Shown one piece after another: positions 1-8,594 of a stretch of 44,951 nt of DNA (the first letter of the stretch is position 1; the number at the start of each line of letters is the position of its first letter). Location: assembly GCA_021811865.1 (NCBI GenBank), contig JAKAQB010000024.1, positions 1-44,951 of the forward strand, read 5' to 3'. Position numbers and translations under genes: made by a program. Source of the DNA: Actinomycetes bacterium (GTDB lineage Bacteria; Actinomycetota; Acidimicrobiia; Acidimicrobiales; Palsa-688). Below the pieces are notes generated by a model. That model saw nothing but the letters and a program-made list of their open reading frames with translations. It made no database searches and was not told where the DNA came from.

Positions 1-2589
1 TCCGATCTCTTGCGCCGCGCCTTCACTCAGTACTTCGTCGACCACGAGCACATGCTCGTGCCGTCGTCGGGGCTGATCCCGCGCCACCCGCGAGCCCCGC
101 TGTTCACCAACGCGGGGATGAACCAGTTCATCCCGTACTTCCTCGGCGAGGAGATCCCCACCTTCCGCCGGGCGACGTCGGTGCAGCGCTGCGTGCGCAT
201 CCGGGGCAAGCACGACGACATCGAGAACGTGGGCCGCACGACCCGCCACGCGACGTTCTTCGAGATGCTCGGCAACTTCAGCTTCGGGGACTACTTCAAG
301 GCGGATGCGATCCCCTTCGCCTGGGAGCTGCTCACCGAGCGCCTCGGCTTCGACGCCGACCGGCTGTGGATCACGGTCCACACCGACGACGACGAGGCGG
401 CCGACATCTGGGCCGACGCCGTCGGCGTGGCGCGCCAGCGGATCCAGCGGATGGGCGACGACAACTTCTGGGAGATGGGCGACACCGGCCCGTGCGGGCC
501 GTGCTCCGAGATCTACTTCGACCGCGGGCCGTCGTGGGGAGCGGGGGGCGGCCCGGCGGGCGGTGGGGGAGAGGAGCGCTTCAACGAGATCTGGAACCTC
601 GTGTTCATGCAGTACGACCGCCAGCCGGACGGCACGCTCGTCGCGTTGCCCCGGCCGAGCATCGACACCGGCGCCGGCATGGAGCGGGTGCTCACCCTGC
701 TCCAGGACGTCCCGTCGATCTGGGAGACCGACGTCATCCGCCCCGTGATCGCCGTGGCCGAGGGCCTCACCGGTCGTCGCTACGGCGACGACCCGGAAGT
801 CGACGTCGCCCTGCGGATCCTCGCCGACCACGCCCGCTCCACGGCGTTCCTCGTCGCCGACGGGGTCTTCCCGAGCAACGAGGACCGTGGGTACGTGCTG
901 CGCCGGCTGATCCGGCGTGCCGTGCGCTTCGCCTACCAGCTCGGCGTCGAGCGGGCGGTGACGCCTGCCCTGGTGCGCACCGTGGCCGACGTCATGGAGC
1001 AGGCCGCGCCCGAGCTGCGGCGCAGCGTCGACTACGTCGCCGGGGTCGTCGGCCGGGAGGAGGAGCGCTTCCGATCGACGCTGCGCTCGGGCCTGTCGAT
1101 GCTCGAGGCGGAGCTGGCGGAGGAGAAGGCGACGCTCTCCGGGGAGGTGGCTTTCCGCCTGCACGACACCTTCGGGTTCCCCATCGAGCTGACCCGCGAG
1201 CTCGTCGCCGAGCGGGGGGGGGCCGTCGACGAGGACGCGTTCCGCCGCCACCTCGAGGAGCAGCAGGAGCGGTCGAGGCGAGGCGGGAAAGACGCCCCCC
1301 TCGTCGCCGCCGACCGCCTCGGAGCGTATCGGGCCCTCCTCGAGCAGGACGGGCCCACCGAGTTCATCGGCTACCACAACACAACGGGCACATCGCGGGT
1401 GCTGGCGGTCCTGGAGGTGGGCGACGGCGAGGTGGAGGTCATCTTGGACGCCACGCCGTTCTATGCCGAGGGGGGTGGGCAGGTCGGCGACACAGGCACC
1501 ATAGAGACAGACACCGGGCGGGCCCGCGTCGTTGACACGACCCGGGCCCTGCCCGAGCTCGTCCGACACCGGGCGGTGGTCGAGGAAGGGCAGGTGCGGC
1601 CGGGCCAGGTGGCCACGGCGTCCATCGACGCCGGCCGCCGGGCTGCCATCCGCCGCAACCACACCGGCACCCACCTGCTGCACTGGGCGCTGCGCTCCGT
1701 GCTCGGCGAGCACGTGAAGCAGCAGGGCTCGCTGGTCGCGCCCGACCGGCTGCGCTTCGACTTCACCCACTACTCGCCCATGACCGACGAGGAGATCTCC
1801 GCCGTCGAGGACCTCGTCAACCAACAGGTCCTCCTCGACGAGGACGTCCTCGTGACCGAGATGAGCAGGTCGGACGCCGACGCGGCGGGCGCCATCGCCT
1901 TCTTCGACGACAAGTACGGCTCACGGGTCCGCGTGCTCCACGCCGGGTCCCGCTCCGTCGAGCTGTGCGGCGGCACCCACGTGGAGCGTCTCGGCCAGAT
2001 CGGCCCGCTGGAGATCGTGAAGCAGGAGTCGATCGGGTCCAACCTGCGCCGCGTCGAGGCGACCACCGGCACCGCCACGCTCGGGCGCCTGCGCCGCCTC
2101 GAGCGCAGCCTCCGCCAGGCGGCGGACCTGCTGCGCGCCACGCCCGAGGAGGTGCCCACCGCCGTCGAGCGTCGCCTCGCCGAGCTGCGAGACGCCGAGG
2201 CGGCGCTGCGCTCGGCGCAGCAGGCGGCCCTGGCGGGAACAGCGCGCGAGCTGGCGGCGGCGGCGTCCGACGGGGTGGTCGTGGCACGCCGCGACGGCCT
2301 GCCCCAGGACCAGCTGCGCGAGCTGGCCAGCCAGGTGCGGGCCATCGACGGGGTGCGGGCCGTCGTGCTCGGCGGCTCGCCCGACGGCGTGAAGGTGGCG
2401 CTGGTCGCCCTCGTGGCGAGGGGCGGGCCGGTGAGCGCCCCCGAGCTGGTGGCGGGCGCCGCCGAGCTGGTGGGCGGCGGCGGTGGCGGCAAGAACCCCG
2501 AGCAGGCGATGGCCGGCGGCCGCGACCCCTCCCGCCTGGACGAGGCCCTGGCAGCCGTGCGGGCCCGGCTGGCCGGCACCGACCGGTGA
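1..2589 (+). CDS. alaS: Alanyl-tRNA synthetase, 5' end cut by window edge
   Basis: Charges tRNA-Ala with alanine in the cytoplasm. The reading frame is open to base 1. A TTG at position 10 could serve as a start, but the family normally has a few residues before the RRAF segment, so the true start is probably just outside the window. Counting from TTG, the class II catalytic core fills the first ~450 residues. The editing domain has the zinc ligands HTGTH (His551/His555) and CGGTH (Cys653/His657). The C-Ala end carries a glycine-rich stretch near residue 820 followed by a QAMAGG segment. About 860 residues is normal for the family. The stop overlaps the start of ruvX. Confidence 0.97.
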   Translation, partial: SDLLRRAFTQYFVDHEHMLVPSSGLIPRHPRAPLFTNAGMNQFIPYFLGEEIPTFRRATSVQRCVRIRGKHDDIENVGRTTRHATFFEMLGNFSFGDYFKADAIPFAWELLTERLGFDADRLWITVHTDDDEAADIWADAVGVARQRIQRMGDDNFWEMGDTGPCGPCSEIYFDRGPSWGAGGGPAGGGGEERFNEIWNLVFMQYDRQPDGTLVALPRPSIDTGAGMERVLTLLQDVPSIWETDVIRPVIAVAEGLTGRRYGDDPEVDVALRILADHARSTAFLVADGVFPSNEDRGYVLRRLIRRAVRFAYQLGVERAVTPALVRTVADVMEQAAPELRRSVDYVAGVVGREEERFRSTLRSGLSMLEAELAEEKATLSGEVAFRLHDTFGFPIELTRELVAERGGAVDEDAFRRHLEEQQERSRRGGKDAPLVAADRLGAYRALLEQDGPTEFIGYHNTTGTSRVLAVLEVGDGEVEVILDATPFYAEGGGQVGDTGTIETDTGRARVVDTTRALPELVRHRAVVEEGQVRPGQVATASIDAGRRAAIRRNHTGTHLLHWALRSVLGEHVKQQGSLVAPDRLRFDFTHYSPMTDEEISAVEDLVNQQVLLDEDVLVTEMSRSDADAAGAIAFFDDKYGSRVRVLHAGSRSVELCGGTHVERLGQIGPLEIVKQESIGSNLRRVEATTGTATLGRLRRLERSLRQAADLLRATPEEVPTAVERRLAELRDAEAALRSAQQAALAGTARELAAAASDGVVVARRDGLPQDQLRELASQVRAIDGVRAVVLGGSPDGVKVALVALVARGGPVSAPELVAGAAELVGGGGGGKNPEQAMAGGRDPSRLDEALAAVRARLAGTDR

Positions 2590-3074
2590 GGTCGGCAACG
2601 GACACGATCGCCCGCAGCGGGCGTGTGATCGGCGTCGACCTCGGCGCCCGCCGCGTCGGCGTCGCCGTATGCGACGGCGCCCAGCGGGTCGCTACCCCCC
2701 TCACCGCGATCGACCGTACGGGCGACCCGCTCGCCCACCGCAGCACCCTGCGCCGGCTCGTGGAGGACTACGACGCCGTCGGGGTCGTCGTCGGGCTCCC
2801 ACGCTCGCTGTCGGGCGAGCTCGGCGCCGCAGCGCAGGCGGCGCTCCGCGAGGTCGGCAGCCTCAGGCAGGCGCTGGCGGTGCCCGTCGACACCACCGAC
2901 GAGCGGCTCACGACGGTGGCCGCCAGCGCCGGGCTGCGGGCGGCGGGGACACCCCGCCGGCGCCGGCGCGACGCCGTCGACGCCGCCGCCGCCGCCGTGG
3001 CGCTCCAGGGATGGATCGACGGGCGGCGGGGCGGGGACGGCAGGGACGTGGCAGGAGGGCGCAGCCGTGGCTGA
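2586..3074 (+). CDS. ruvX: RuvX/YqgF-type RNase H-fold nuclease
   Basis: A 162-residue member of the YqgF/RuvX family, which has been linked to pre-16S rRNA 5' processing and Holliday junction resolution. The RNase H-fold signatures are present: GVDLGARRVGVAV with the first catalytic Asp, the VGLPRSLSG strand, the TTDERLTT segment and the final DAVDAA Asp motif. The GTG start overlaps the alaS stop by four bases (GTGA). An alternative GTG at 2625 lies directly before the first catalytic strand and would leave almost no leader. The alaS-ruvX-mltG-aroE order is the usual actinobacterial one. Confidence 0.92.
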   Translation: MRSATDTIARSGRVIGVDLGARRVGVAVCDGAQRVATPLTAIDRTGDPLAHRSTLRRLVEDYDAVGVVVGLPRSLSGELGAAAQAALREVGSLRQALAVPVDTTDERLTTVAASAGLRAAGTPRRRRRDAVDAAAAAVALQGWIDGRRGGDGRDVAGGRSRG

Positions 3075-4206
3075 CGTCACCCGGACGCCCCGGTACGCCG
3101 ACGGCGTCTACACCCCCCGGCGCCGCCATGCCCCGCCCAGCCCCGCCCGCCCCCGCCGGCGGGGGCGGCGGGGGCGGGGACATCGGGGACTGGTGGTGCT
3201 CGCCGCCGTGCTGGCGGCCCTGGTGGTGGCGGCCGGGGCCGCCTACGCCTGGGCGCGCGGGCAGATCGCGCCGGGCGGCAGGCGGGGACCGGCGGTGGCG
3301 GTCGTCATCCCCCGCGGGGCGTCCAGCGCCCAGATCGGCCGCATCCTGACGGCGGCCCACGTCATCCACGGCCCCGGCCTGTTCCGGTGGTACGTCGAGC
3401 TGGAAGGCCTCGGCCCCTTCTACGCCGGCACCTACCACCTGCCGACCAACGAGTCCTACGCGGGGGCCATCGGCGCCCTGGAGAAGCCGCCCCCGGTCCT
3501 CGTGGACAGGCTCGTCATCCCCGAGGGGTTCACCCTGCACCAGATAGCGGCCAGGGTCGCTGCCCTGCCGGGCCTGCACCTGAGCGCTGCGTCTTTCGTC
3601 GCCCTCTCCACCAGCGGATCGGTGCGCTCCCCGCTCGAGCCGCCCCACGTCGACAACCTGGAAGGGCTCCTGTTCCCCGCCACCTACCAGATCGCCCGGA
3701 CGGACTCCGCCACGAGCATCATGGAGCTGCTGGTCCAGACCTTCACAGAGCGGGCCCAGGCGATGGGCCTCGCCCAGGCGGCGGCCAGGCTCAAGCTCGC
3801 CCCCTACCAGCTCGTCGAGGTGGCCTCCATCGTCCAGGGGGAGGCCAGGCTCACGAGCCAGTTCCCCGACGTCGCCAGCGTCATCTACAACCGGCTGCGG
3901 TCCGGGATGACGCTCGGTGACGACTCGACGCTGATCTACGCCCTACGTCAGGCAAACCCCGCTCTCGACCCGGCCAAGGTCAACCCGGAGCAGCCGAGCC
4001 CGTACAACACCCGCCTCCACAAGGGGCTCCCACCCACCCCGATCGGCAACGCCGGCCAGGCGGCGCTCGAAGCGGCGATGCACCCGCCCACGACCAACCT
4101 CTTGTACTTCGTCGATGTGTCCAAGTCCGGCCAGCTGGGCTTCTCGGCTACGCTGGCCGGCTTCGACGCCCTGGTCGCCCGCTGCCGCGCCAACGGGCTG
4201 TGCTGA
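3067..4206 (+). CDS. mltG: MltG-like endolytic murein transglycosylase (YceG family)
   Basis: Membrane-anchored lytic transglycosylase that cleaves nascent glycan strands. A basic, Arg/Pro-rich cytoplasmic N-terminus (residues 1-40) precedes one membrane segment (about 41-63), then a LysM-like part and the YceG catalytic domain. The catalytic motif reads VASIVQGEA (Gln257, Glu259), where many homologues have IVEKE, so one of the two acidic residues is Gln. Downstream conserved blocks VASVIYNRL, DDSTLIYAL, PYNTRLHKGLPPTPI and a FVDVSKSGQLGFSATL end all match the family. 379 residues is typical. GTG start, overlapping ruvX by eight bases. Confidence 0.93.
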   Translation: MADVTRTPRYADGVYTPRRRHAPPSPARPRRRGRRGRGHRGLVVLAAVLAALVVAAGAAYAWARGQIAPGGRRGPAVAVVIPRGASSAQIGRILTAAHVIHGPGLFRWYVELEGLGPFYAGTYHLPTNESYAGAIGALEKPPPVLVDRLVIPEGFTLHQIAARVAALPGLHLSAASFVALSTSGSVRSPLEPPHVDNLEGLLFPATYQIARTDSATSIMELLVQTFTERAQAMGLAQAAARLKLAPYQLVEVASIVQGEARLTSQFPDVASVIYNRLRSGMTLGDDSTLIYALRQANPALDPAKVNPEQPSPYNTRLHKGLPPTPIGNAGQAALEAAMHPPTTNLLYFVDVSKSGQLGFSATLAGFDALVARCRANGLC

Positions 4207-4219
4207 CGAGCCACCGGGA

Positions 4220-5083
4220 GTGACCGCCGGCCGCCACCGGCCCCTCTCGGCCGCCACCCGCGTCGCCGGGGTGATCGGCGACCCCGTCGCCCACTCGCTG
4301 TCGCCTGCCATCCACAACGCCGCCTTCGCCGCCGCCGGGCTCGACTGGCTGTACGTGGCCTTCGCCGTGGCCCCCGGCCGGGGCGGCGACGCCGTGCGCG
4401 CCGTGCGCACGCTCGGCCTCGGCGGCCTGTCCGTCACCACTCCCCACAAGGCCGCCGCCGCCGCCGCCGCCGACCGCCTCACGCCCGCCGCCTCGGCCCT
4501 CCACGCCGTCAACACCGTCGTCCCGGCCGGCGACGAGCTGCTCGGCGACAACACCGACGGCGCCGGCCTGCTCGACGCGCTGGCCGCCGACCCGGGCTGG
4601 GACCCGGCGGGGCGGACCGCCGTCGTGCTCGGCACGGGCGGTGCCGCCCGCGCCGTCGTGCTCGCCCTCGGAGGGGGTGGCGCCGCGGCCGTCGGCGTCG
4701 TCGGCCGGCGGCCCCAAGCCGCCGCCGCCTGCGCCGCCCTGGCCGGAGCGGCGGGGTCCGTCGTCGACGCCGGCGCCGCCGGGGGAGCCGACCTGGTCGT
4801 GGACGCCACAGGAGCCGCCATGCACGGCGACTCCCTGCCCTTCGACCTCGACCCGGGCGGCCTGCGAGCCGGTCAGCTGGTCGTGGACCTGGTCTACGCC
4901 CCCCCGCTCAGCCCGCTCCTGGCCGCCGCGGCAGGGAGGGGCGCCACCGGGCGCAACGGCCTCGGCATGCTCGTGCACCAAGCTGCCCACCAGTGGACCG
5001 CCTGGACGGGCCAGCCGGCGCCGATCGACGCCATGGCAGAGGCTGCCGGGCTGCGGCGCCCTCCTCGCCGACCGACCACATGA
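4220..5083 (+). CDS. aroE: Shikimate dehydrogenase
   Basis: Reduces 3-dehydroshikimate to shikimate with NADPH. The 287-residue product has the substrate-binding SLSPAIHN motif (residues 26-33), the catalytic Lys in TTPHK (Lys77), Asn98, the NTDG motif with Asp113, the Rossmann turn GTGGAARAV (about 138-146) and the C-terminal NGLGMLVHQAA helix. GTG at 4220 is chosen because it lies 13 bases after mltG and leaves a short leader; a second GTG at 4271 would start right at GDP. It supplies the one shikimate-branch enzyme missing from the aroC-K-B-Q block 8 kb downstream. Confidence 0.94.
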   Translation: MTAGRHRPLSAATRVAGVIGDPVAHSLSPAIHNAAFAAAGLDWLYVAFAVAPGRGGDAVRAVRTLGLGGLSVTTPHKAAAAAAADRLTPAASALHAVNTVVPAGDELLGDNTDGAGLLDALAADPGWDPAGRTAVVLGTGGAARAVVLALGGGGAAAVGVVGRRPQAAAACAALAGAAGSVVDAGAAGGADLVVDATGAAMHGDSLPFDLDPGGLRAGQLVVDLVYAPPLSPLLAAAAGRGATGRNGLGMLVHQAAHQWTAWTGQPAPIDAMAEAAGLRRPPRRPTT

Positions 5084-5252
5084 TGGCCGCCCGCGGCAAT
5101 TTTCCGGAGCGGCGGGGCTCAGAGCGGCGGCCGGCCGTGCCGATAGTGGAGCCAGTGCACCAGGATCGCCTCCCCACCGCCGCGCGCCCACCGTCGCCCC
5201 GGGCGGGGCCAGCCCGCCGCGTGCTGGCGCGGCCCTACGCCGGGGCCCGCCG

Positions 5253-6983
5253 GTGAGCCCCGACGCGCTCGCCGGCGCCGGCGGCGACCACCGGGTGGCG
5301 GTTGCCGAGCGTGGCGGGCTCGGCGCGGCGCTCGTGCAGCGGGGCCTCTTGAGCGACGGCCAGCTCAACGCCGCCCTCGCCACGCAGCGACCGGGCGGGT
5401 CGCTGGTCGACCTGCTGCTCGAGCATGGCATCGTCGAGGAGTCGGCGTTGATGTCCACCGTCGCCGACCAGGCTGGGCTGCAGCTGGTCGACCTGTCCAA
5501 CCAGCCCATCGACGTCGCCTCCGCGCGGCTGGTCAGCCCCGCCATGGCAAAGCGGTACCGGTCGATCCCGATCGGCTGGGAGGGCGGGAGCCTGGTCGTC
5601 GCCACCGCCGACCCCACCAACGTGCTGGCCGTCGACGACTTCCGGACCGTCACCGGCGCCCAGATCCGCCTGGTGGTCGCCGCCCCCAGCTCCGTCACCG
5701 CCGCCATCGGCCACGCCTACCGCGCCGAGGACGAAGCGGAGCGGTCGGCGGCCGAGGCGGCGAGCTCGGCCGAGGCGCACCAGGACCTGGCTGCGGTCCG
5801 CGAGGTCGTCGAGGACGGGCCCATCGTCAAGCTCGTCAACCTCCTCATCGGCCAGGCGGTCGCCGACCGGGCGTCCGACATCCACGTCGAGCCAGGCGCC
5901 AAGGACCTGCGCATCCGCTTCCGCATCGACGGCGTCCTCCACGAGGTGATGCGCCCCCCGAGCAGCATCGCCAACGGGGTGATCAGCCGCATCAAGATCA
6001 TGGCGTCGCTCAACATCGCCGAGCGCCGCCTCCCCCAGGACGGACGCATCAACACCCGCATCAGCGGCATGCCCGTCGACCTGCGGGTCGCCACCCTGCC
6101 GACCGTCTACGGCGAGAAGGTCGTCCTGCGGATCCTCGACAAGTCCACCGCCTTGCTGAAGCTGTCGGACCTCGGGTTCCTGCCCGAGAACATGGGCCGC
6201 TACGAGCGCTCCTACCGCAAGCCGTACGGGACGATCCTCGTCACGGGGCCGACCGGCTCGGGCAAGTCGACGACCCTGTACGCCACGCTCAACATCCTGA
6301 ACGACGAGAGCAAGAACGTCATCACCGTCGAGGACCCAGTCGAGTACCAGCTCGAGGGCATCAACCAGGTGCAGGTCAACACCAAGGCGGGGCTCACCTT
6401 CGCCTCGGCGCTGCGGTCCATCCTGCGCTCCGACCCCGACATCGTCCTCCTCGGCGAGATCCGCGACAAGGAGACGGCCAGCATCGCCGTGGAAGCGGCC
6501 CTCACCGGCCACCTCGTCCTCTCGACGCTGCACACCAACGACGCGTCCAGCAGCCCCGGCCGGCTGATCGAGATGGGCGTCGAGCCCTTCCTCGTCGGCA
6601 GTGCCCTCGACTGCATCGTCGCCCAGCGCCTCGCCCGCAAGCTCTGCGAGCGGTGCCGGGAGCGCTACCCGCTGACCGGCGACGACTTCCGGCTGCTCGG
6701 CTGGGACTCCGAGCGCCACCCCCTCCCGGACGGCGAGATCCCCGTGTTCCGAGCGACCGGCTGCGGCGCGTGCGGGCGCACCGGGTACCGGGGCAGGTTC
6801 GCCGTCCACGAGGTCATGCCCGTCACCGAGGAGCTCGAGCGGGTGATCGTCGAGCACGGGCACGCCGAGGACATCTTGAAGACGGCTCTGTCGCAGGGGA
6901 TGATGACCCTGCGCCAGGCGGGCCTCGCCGAGGTCGTGGCCGGCCAGACCTCCGTCGAGGAGATCCTCCGGGTCATCGCGTAG
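5253..6983 (+). CDS. pilB: Type IV pilus assembly ATPase PilB
   Basis: Hexameric secretion ATPase that drives pilus extension. The 576-residue protein has an N-terminal MshEN-like region (about 22-75) with two imperfect 24-residue repeats, a GspE/PilB N2 domain, and a C-terminal ATPase with Walker A GPTGSGKST (332-340), Walker B DPDIVLLGE (394-402) and the LSTLHTND His box. The PilB-type zinc tetracysteine is present (Cys465, Cys468, Cys504, Cys507). The Arg that opens the c-di-GMP motif in MshEN domains is Gly here (GLGAALVQRG), so nucleotide binding is doubtful. GTG 5253 is the first plausible start; the 169 bases from aroE hold no obvious promoter. First gene of the pilus locus. Confidence 0.93.
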   Translation: MSPDALAGAGGDHRVAVAERGGLGAALVQRGLLSDGQLNAALATQRPGGSLVDLLLEHGIVEESALMSTVADQAGLQLVDLSNQPIDVASARLVSPAMAKRYRSIPIGWEGGSLVVATADPTNVLAVDDFRTVTGAQIRLVVAAPSSVTAAIGHAYRAEDEAERSAAEAASSAEAHQDLAAVREVVEDGPIVKLVNLLIGQAVADRASDIHVEPGAKDLRIRFRIDGVLHEVMRPPSSIANGVISRIKIMASLNIAERRLPQDGRINTRISGMPVDLRVATLPTVYGEKVVLRILDKSTALLKLSDLGFLPENMGRYERSYRKPYGTILVTGPTGSGKSTTLYATLNILNDESKNVITVEDPVEYQLEGINQVQVNTKAGLTFASALRSILRSDPDIVLLGEIRDKETASIAVEAALTGHLVLSTLHTNDASSSPGRLIEMGVEPFLVGSALDCIVAQRLARKLCERCRERYPLTGDDFRLLGWDSERHPLPDGEIPVFRATGCGACGRTGYRGRFAVHEVMPVTEELERVIVEHGHAEDILKTALSQGMMTLRQAGLAEVVAGQTSVEEILRVIA

Positions 6984-7026
6984 CCCACCCGCTCAGGAAC
7001 CGGTGGGGACCTGCCGACAAGGAGGC

Positions 7027-8580
7027 ATGATCTCTGCGTCGAGGCGTGCCGGCGAGTTCCTCGTCGAACGCAAGGTGCTTTCCCGCGACGACCTCGAAGA
7101 GGCCTTGAAGCGCGAGGAGGAGACGGGCGTCCCCGCCGCCCAGCAACTCGTCGCCGACGGCCTCATCCACCAGCGGGACCTCGTGGCGTTCGTCGCGGAG
7201 GAGGCGGGCCTGGGCTTCTGGGACCCCACCTCCGAGCCGGTGTCGACCCTCGTGCTGGCCATGCTCCCCCTCGAGCTGGCCCGCCGGCTGCGCTGCCTGG
7301 CCATCCGGGTGGAGGACACCAAGCTCGTTGTGGCGTTCGCCGACCTGCCGTCAGAGGAGATCCTCGACCAGGTCCACGACGAGACCCGGTGGGGGGTCAC
7401 CCCCGTGCTCGCCGCCGGCGACGACCTCGAGCGGGCAATCACCCGGGTGTACCGGCTGCCGGCCGGTGAGGACGCCACTGTGGACGGCGGGCCGGCCGGC
7501 CCCGGCTACCCGCCCGTCGACGAGCTGCTCGCCGCCATGGTCCAACTGGGCGCCTCGGACCTCCACCTGTCCGCCGGGCGCCCCCCGAGCGTCCGCATCG
7601 ACGGGACCATCCAGCCGCTGGAGGGCTACGACCCGCTGACCCCGTCCGACCTGCGGGACATGGTGTACGCCATCCTCCCCCAGCGCAGCCGCGAGCGCTT
7701 CGAGGCCGAGCTGGAGCTGGATGCGTCCCGGGCGGTCGTCGACGTCGGGCGGTTCCGCATGAACGTCTTCCAGCAGCGCGACGCGGTCGGCGCCGTCTTC
7801 CGCGCCATCCCGTTCGTGGTGACGCCCCTCGACACGCTCGGGCTGCCGCCGGCGGTCCGGTCCTTCGCCGACTTCCCCCGCGGCCTCGTGCTCGTGACCG
7901 GCCCGACCGGATCCGGGAAGTCCACGACGCTCGCCTCGCTGATAGACGTCATCAACTCCAGCCGTTCGGCCCACATCGTGACCGTGGAGGATCCCATCGA
8001 GTTCCTGCACCACCACAAGCGCTGCGTCGTCAACCAGCGCGAGGTGGGCTCCGACACCAAGTCCTTCGCCAACGCGCTGCGCCACGTGCTGCGCCAGGAC
8101 CCCGACATCATCCTCGTCGGCGAGATGCGCGACCTCGAGACCATCTCGACGGCCCTGACCGCAGCCGAGACCGGCCACCTCGTCTTCGCCACCCTGCACA
8201 CCCAGGACGCCCCGCAGTCGATCGACCGCGTCATCGACGTGTTCCCGTCCCACCAGCAGCAGCAGATCAGGGTCCAGCTGGCCTCCGCCCTGCGGGCCGT
8301 CGTGACCCAGACGCTCGTCCCCAAGCTCAACGGCCGCGGGCGCGCCGTCGCCGCCGAGGTGCTCGTGTGCGTGCCGGCGGTCCAGAACCTGATCCGCGAG
8401 GCCAAGACCCACCAGATCTACAGCGCCATGCAGGCCGGCGGGAAGCACGGCATGCAGACGATGGACCAGTCCCTCGCCGCGCTCGTCCGTGCCGGGGTCA
8501 TCTCCCTCGAGGCCGCCGTCGAGCGCTGCGCCGTCGAGGCCGACCTCCGCCGCCTCGTCACCGCCACCGCCGCCGCCTGA
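7027..8580 (+). CDS. pilT: PilT-like retraction ATPase with extra N-terminal MshEN-like domain
   Basis: Likely pilus-retraction ATPase. The C-terminal two thirds is PilT-like: Walker A GPTGSGKST (292-300), Walker B DPDIILVGE (358-366), the TGHLVFATLHT His box, the SIDRVIDVFP stretch and no zinc cysteines. Unlike classical PilT (about 340-390 residues) it has some 150 extra N-terminal residues resembling the MshEN/GspE N-terminal domain (RAGEFLVERKVLSRDDLEEA, then a second copy with LVADGLI). The AAGGAGG-like sequence at 7018-7025 is only one base before ATG 7027. A GTG at 7003 with AGGA upstream is a possible alternative start adding eight residues. It follows pilB by 43 bases. Confidence 0.88.
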   Translation: MISASRRAGEFLVERKVLSRDDLEEALKREEETGVPAAQQLVADGLIHQRDLVAFVAEEAGLGFWDPTSEPVSTLVLAMLPLELARRLRCLAIRVEDTKLVVAFADLPSEEILDQVHDETRWGVTPVLAAGDDLERAITRVYRLPAGEDATVDGGPAGPGYPPVDELLAAMVQLGASDLHLSAGRPPSVRIDGTIQPLEGYDPLTPSDLRDMVYAILPQRSRERFEAELELDASRAVVDVGRFRMNVFQQRDAVGAVFRAIPFVVTPLDTLGLPPAVRSFADFPRGLVLVTGPTGSGKSTTLASLIDVINSSRSAHIVTVEDPIEFLHHHKRCVVNQREVGSDTKSFANALRHVLRQDPDIILVGEMRDLETISTALTAAETGHLVFATLHTQDAPQSIDRVIDVFPSHQQQQIRVQLASALRAVVTQTLVPKLNGRGRAVAAEVLVCVPAVQNLIREAKTHQIYSAMQAGGKHGMQTMDQSLAALVRAGVISLEAAVERCAVEADLRRLVTATAAA

Positions 8581-8594
8581 CCGAGGGAGCCACG

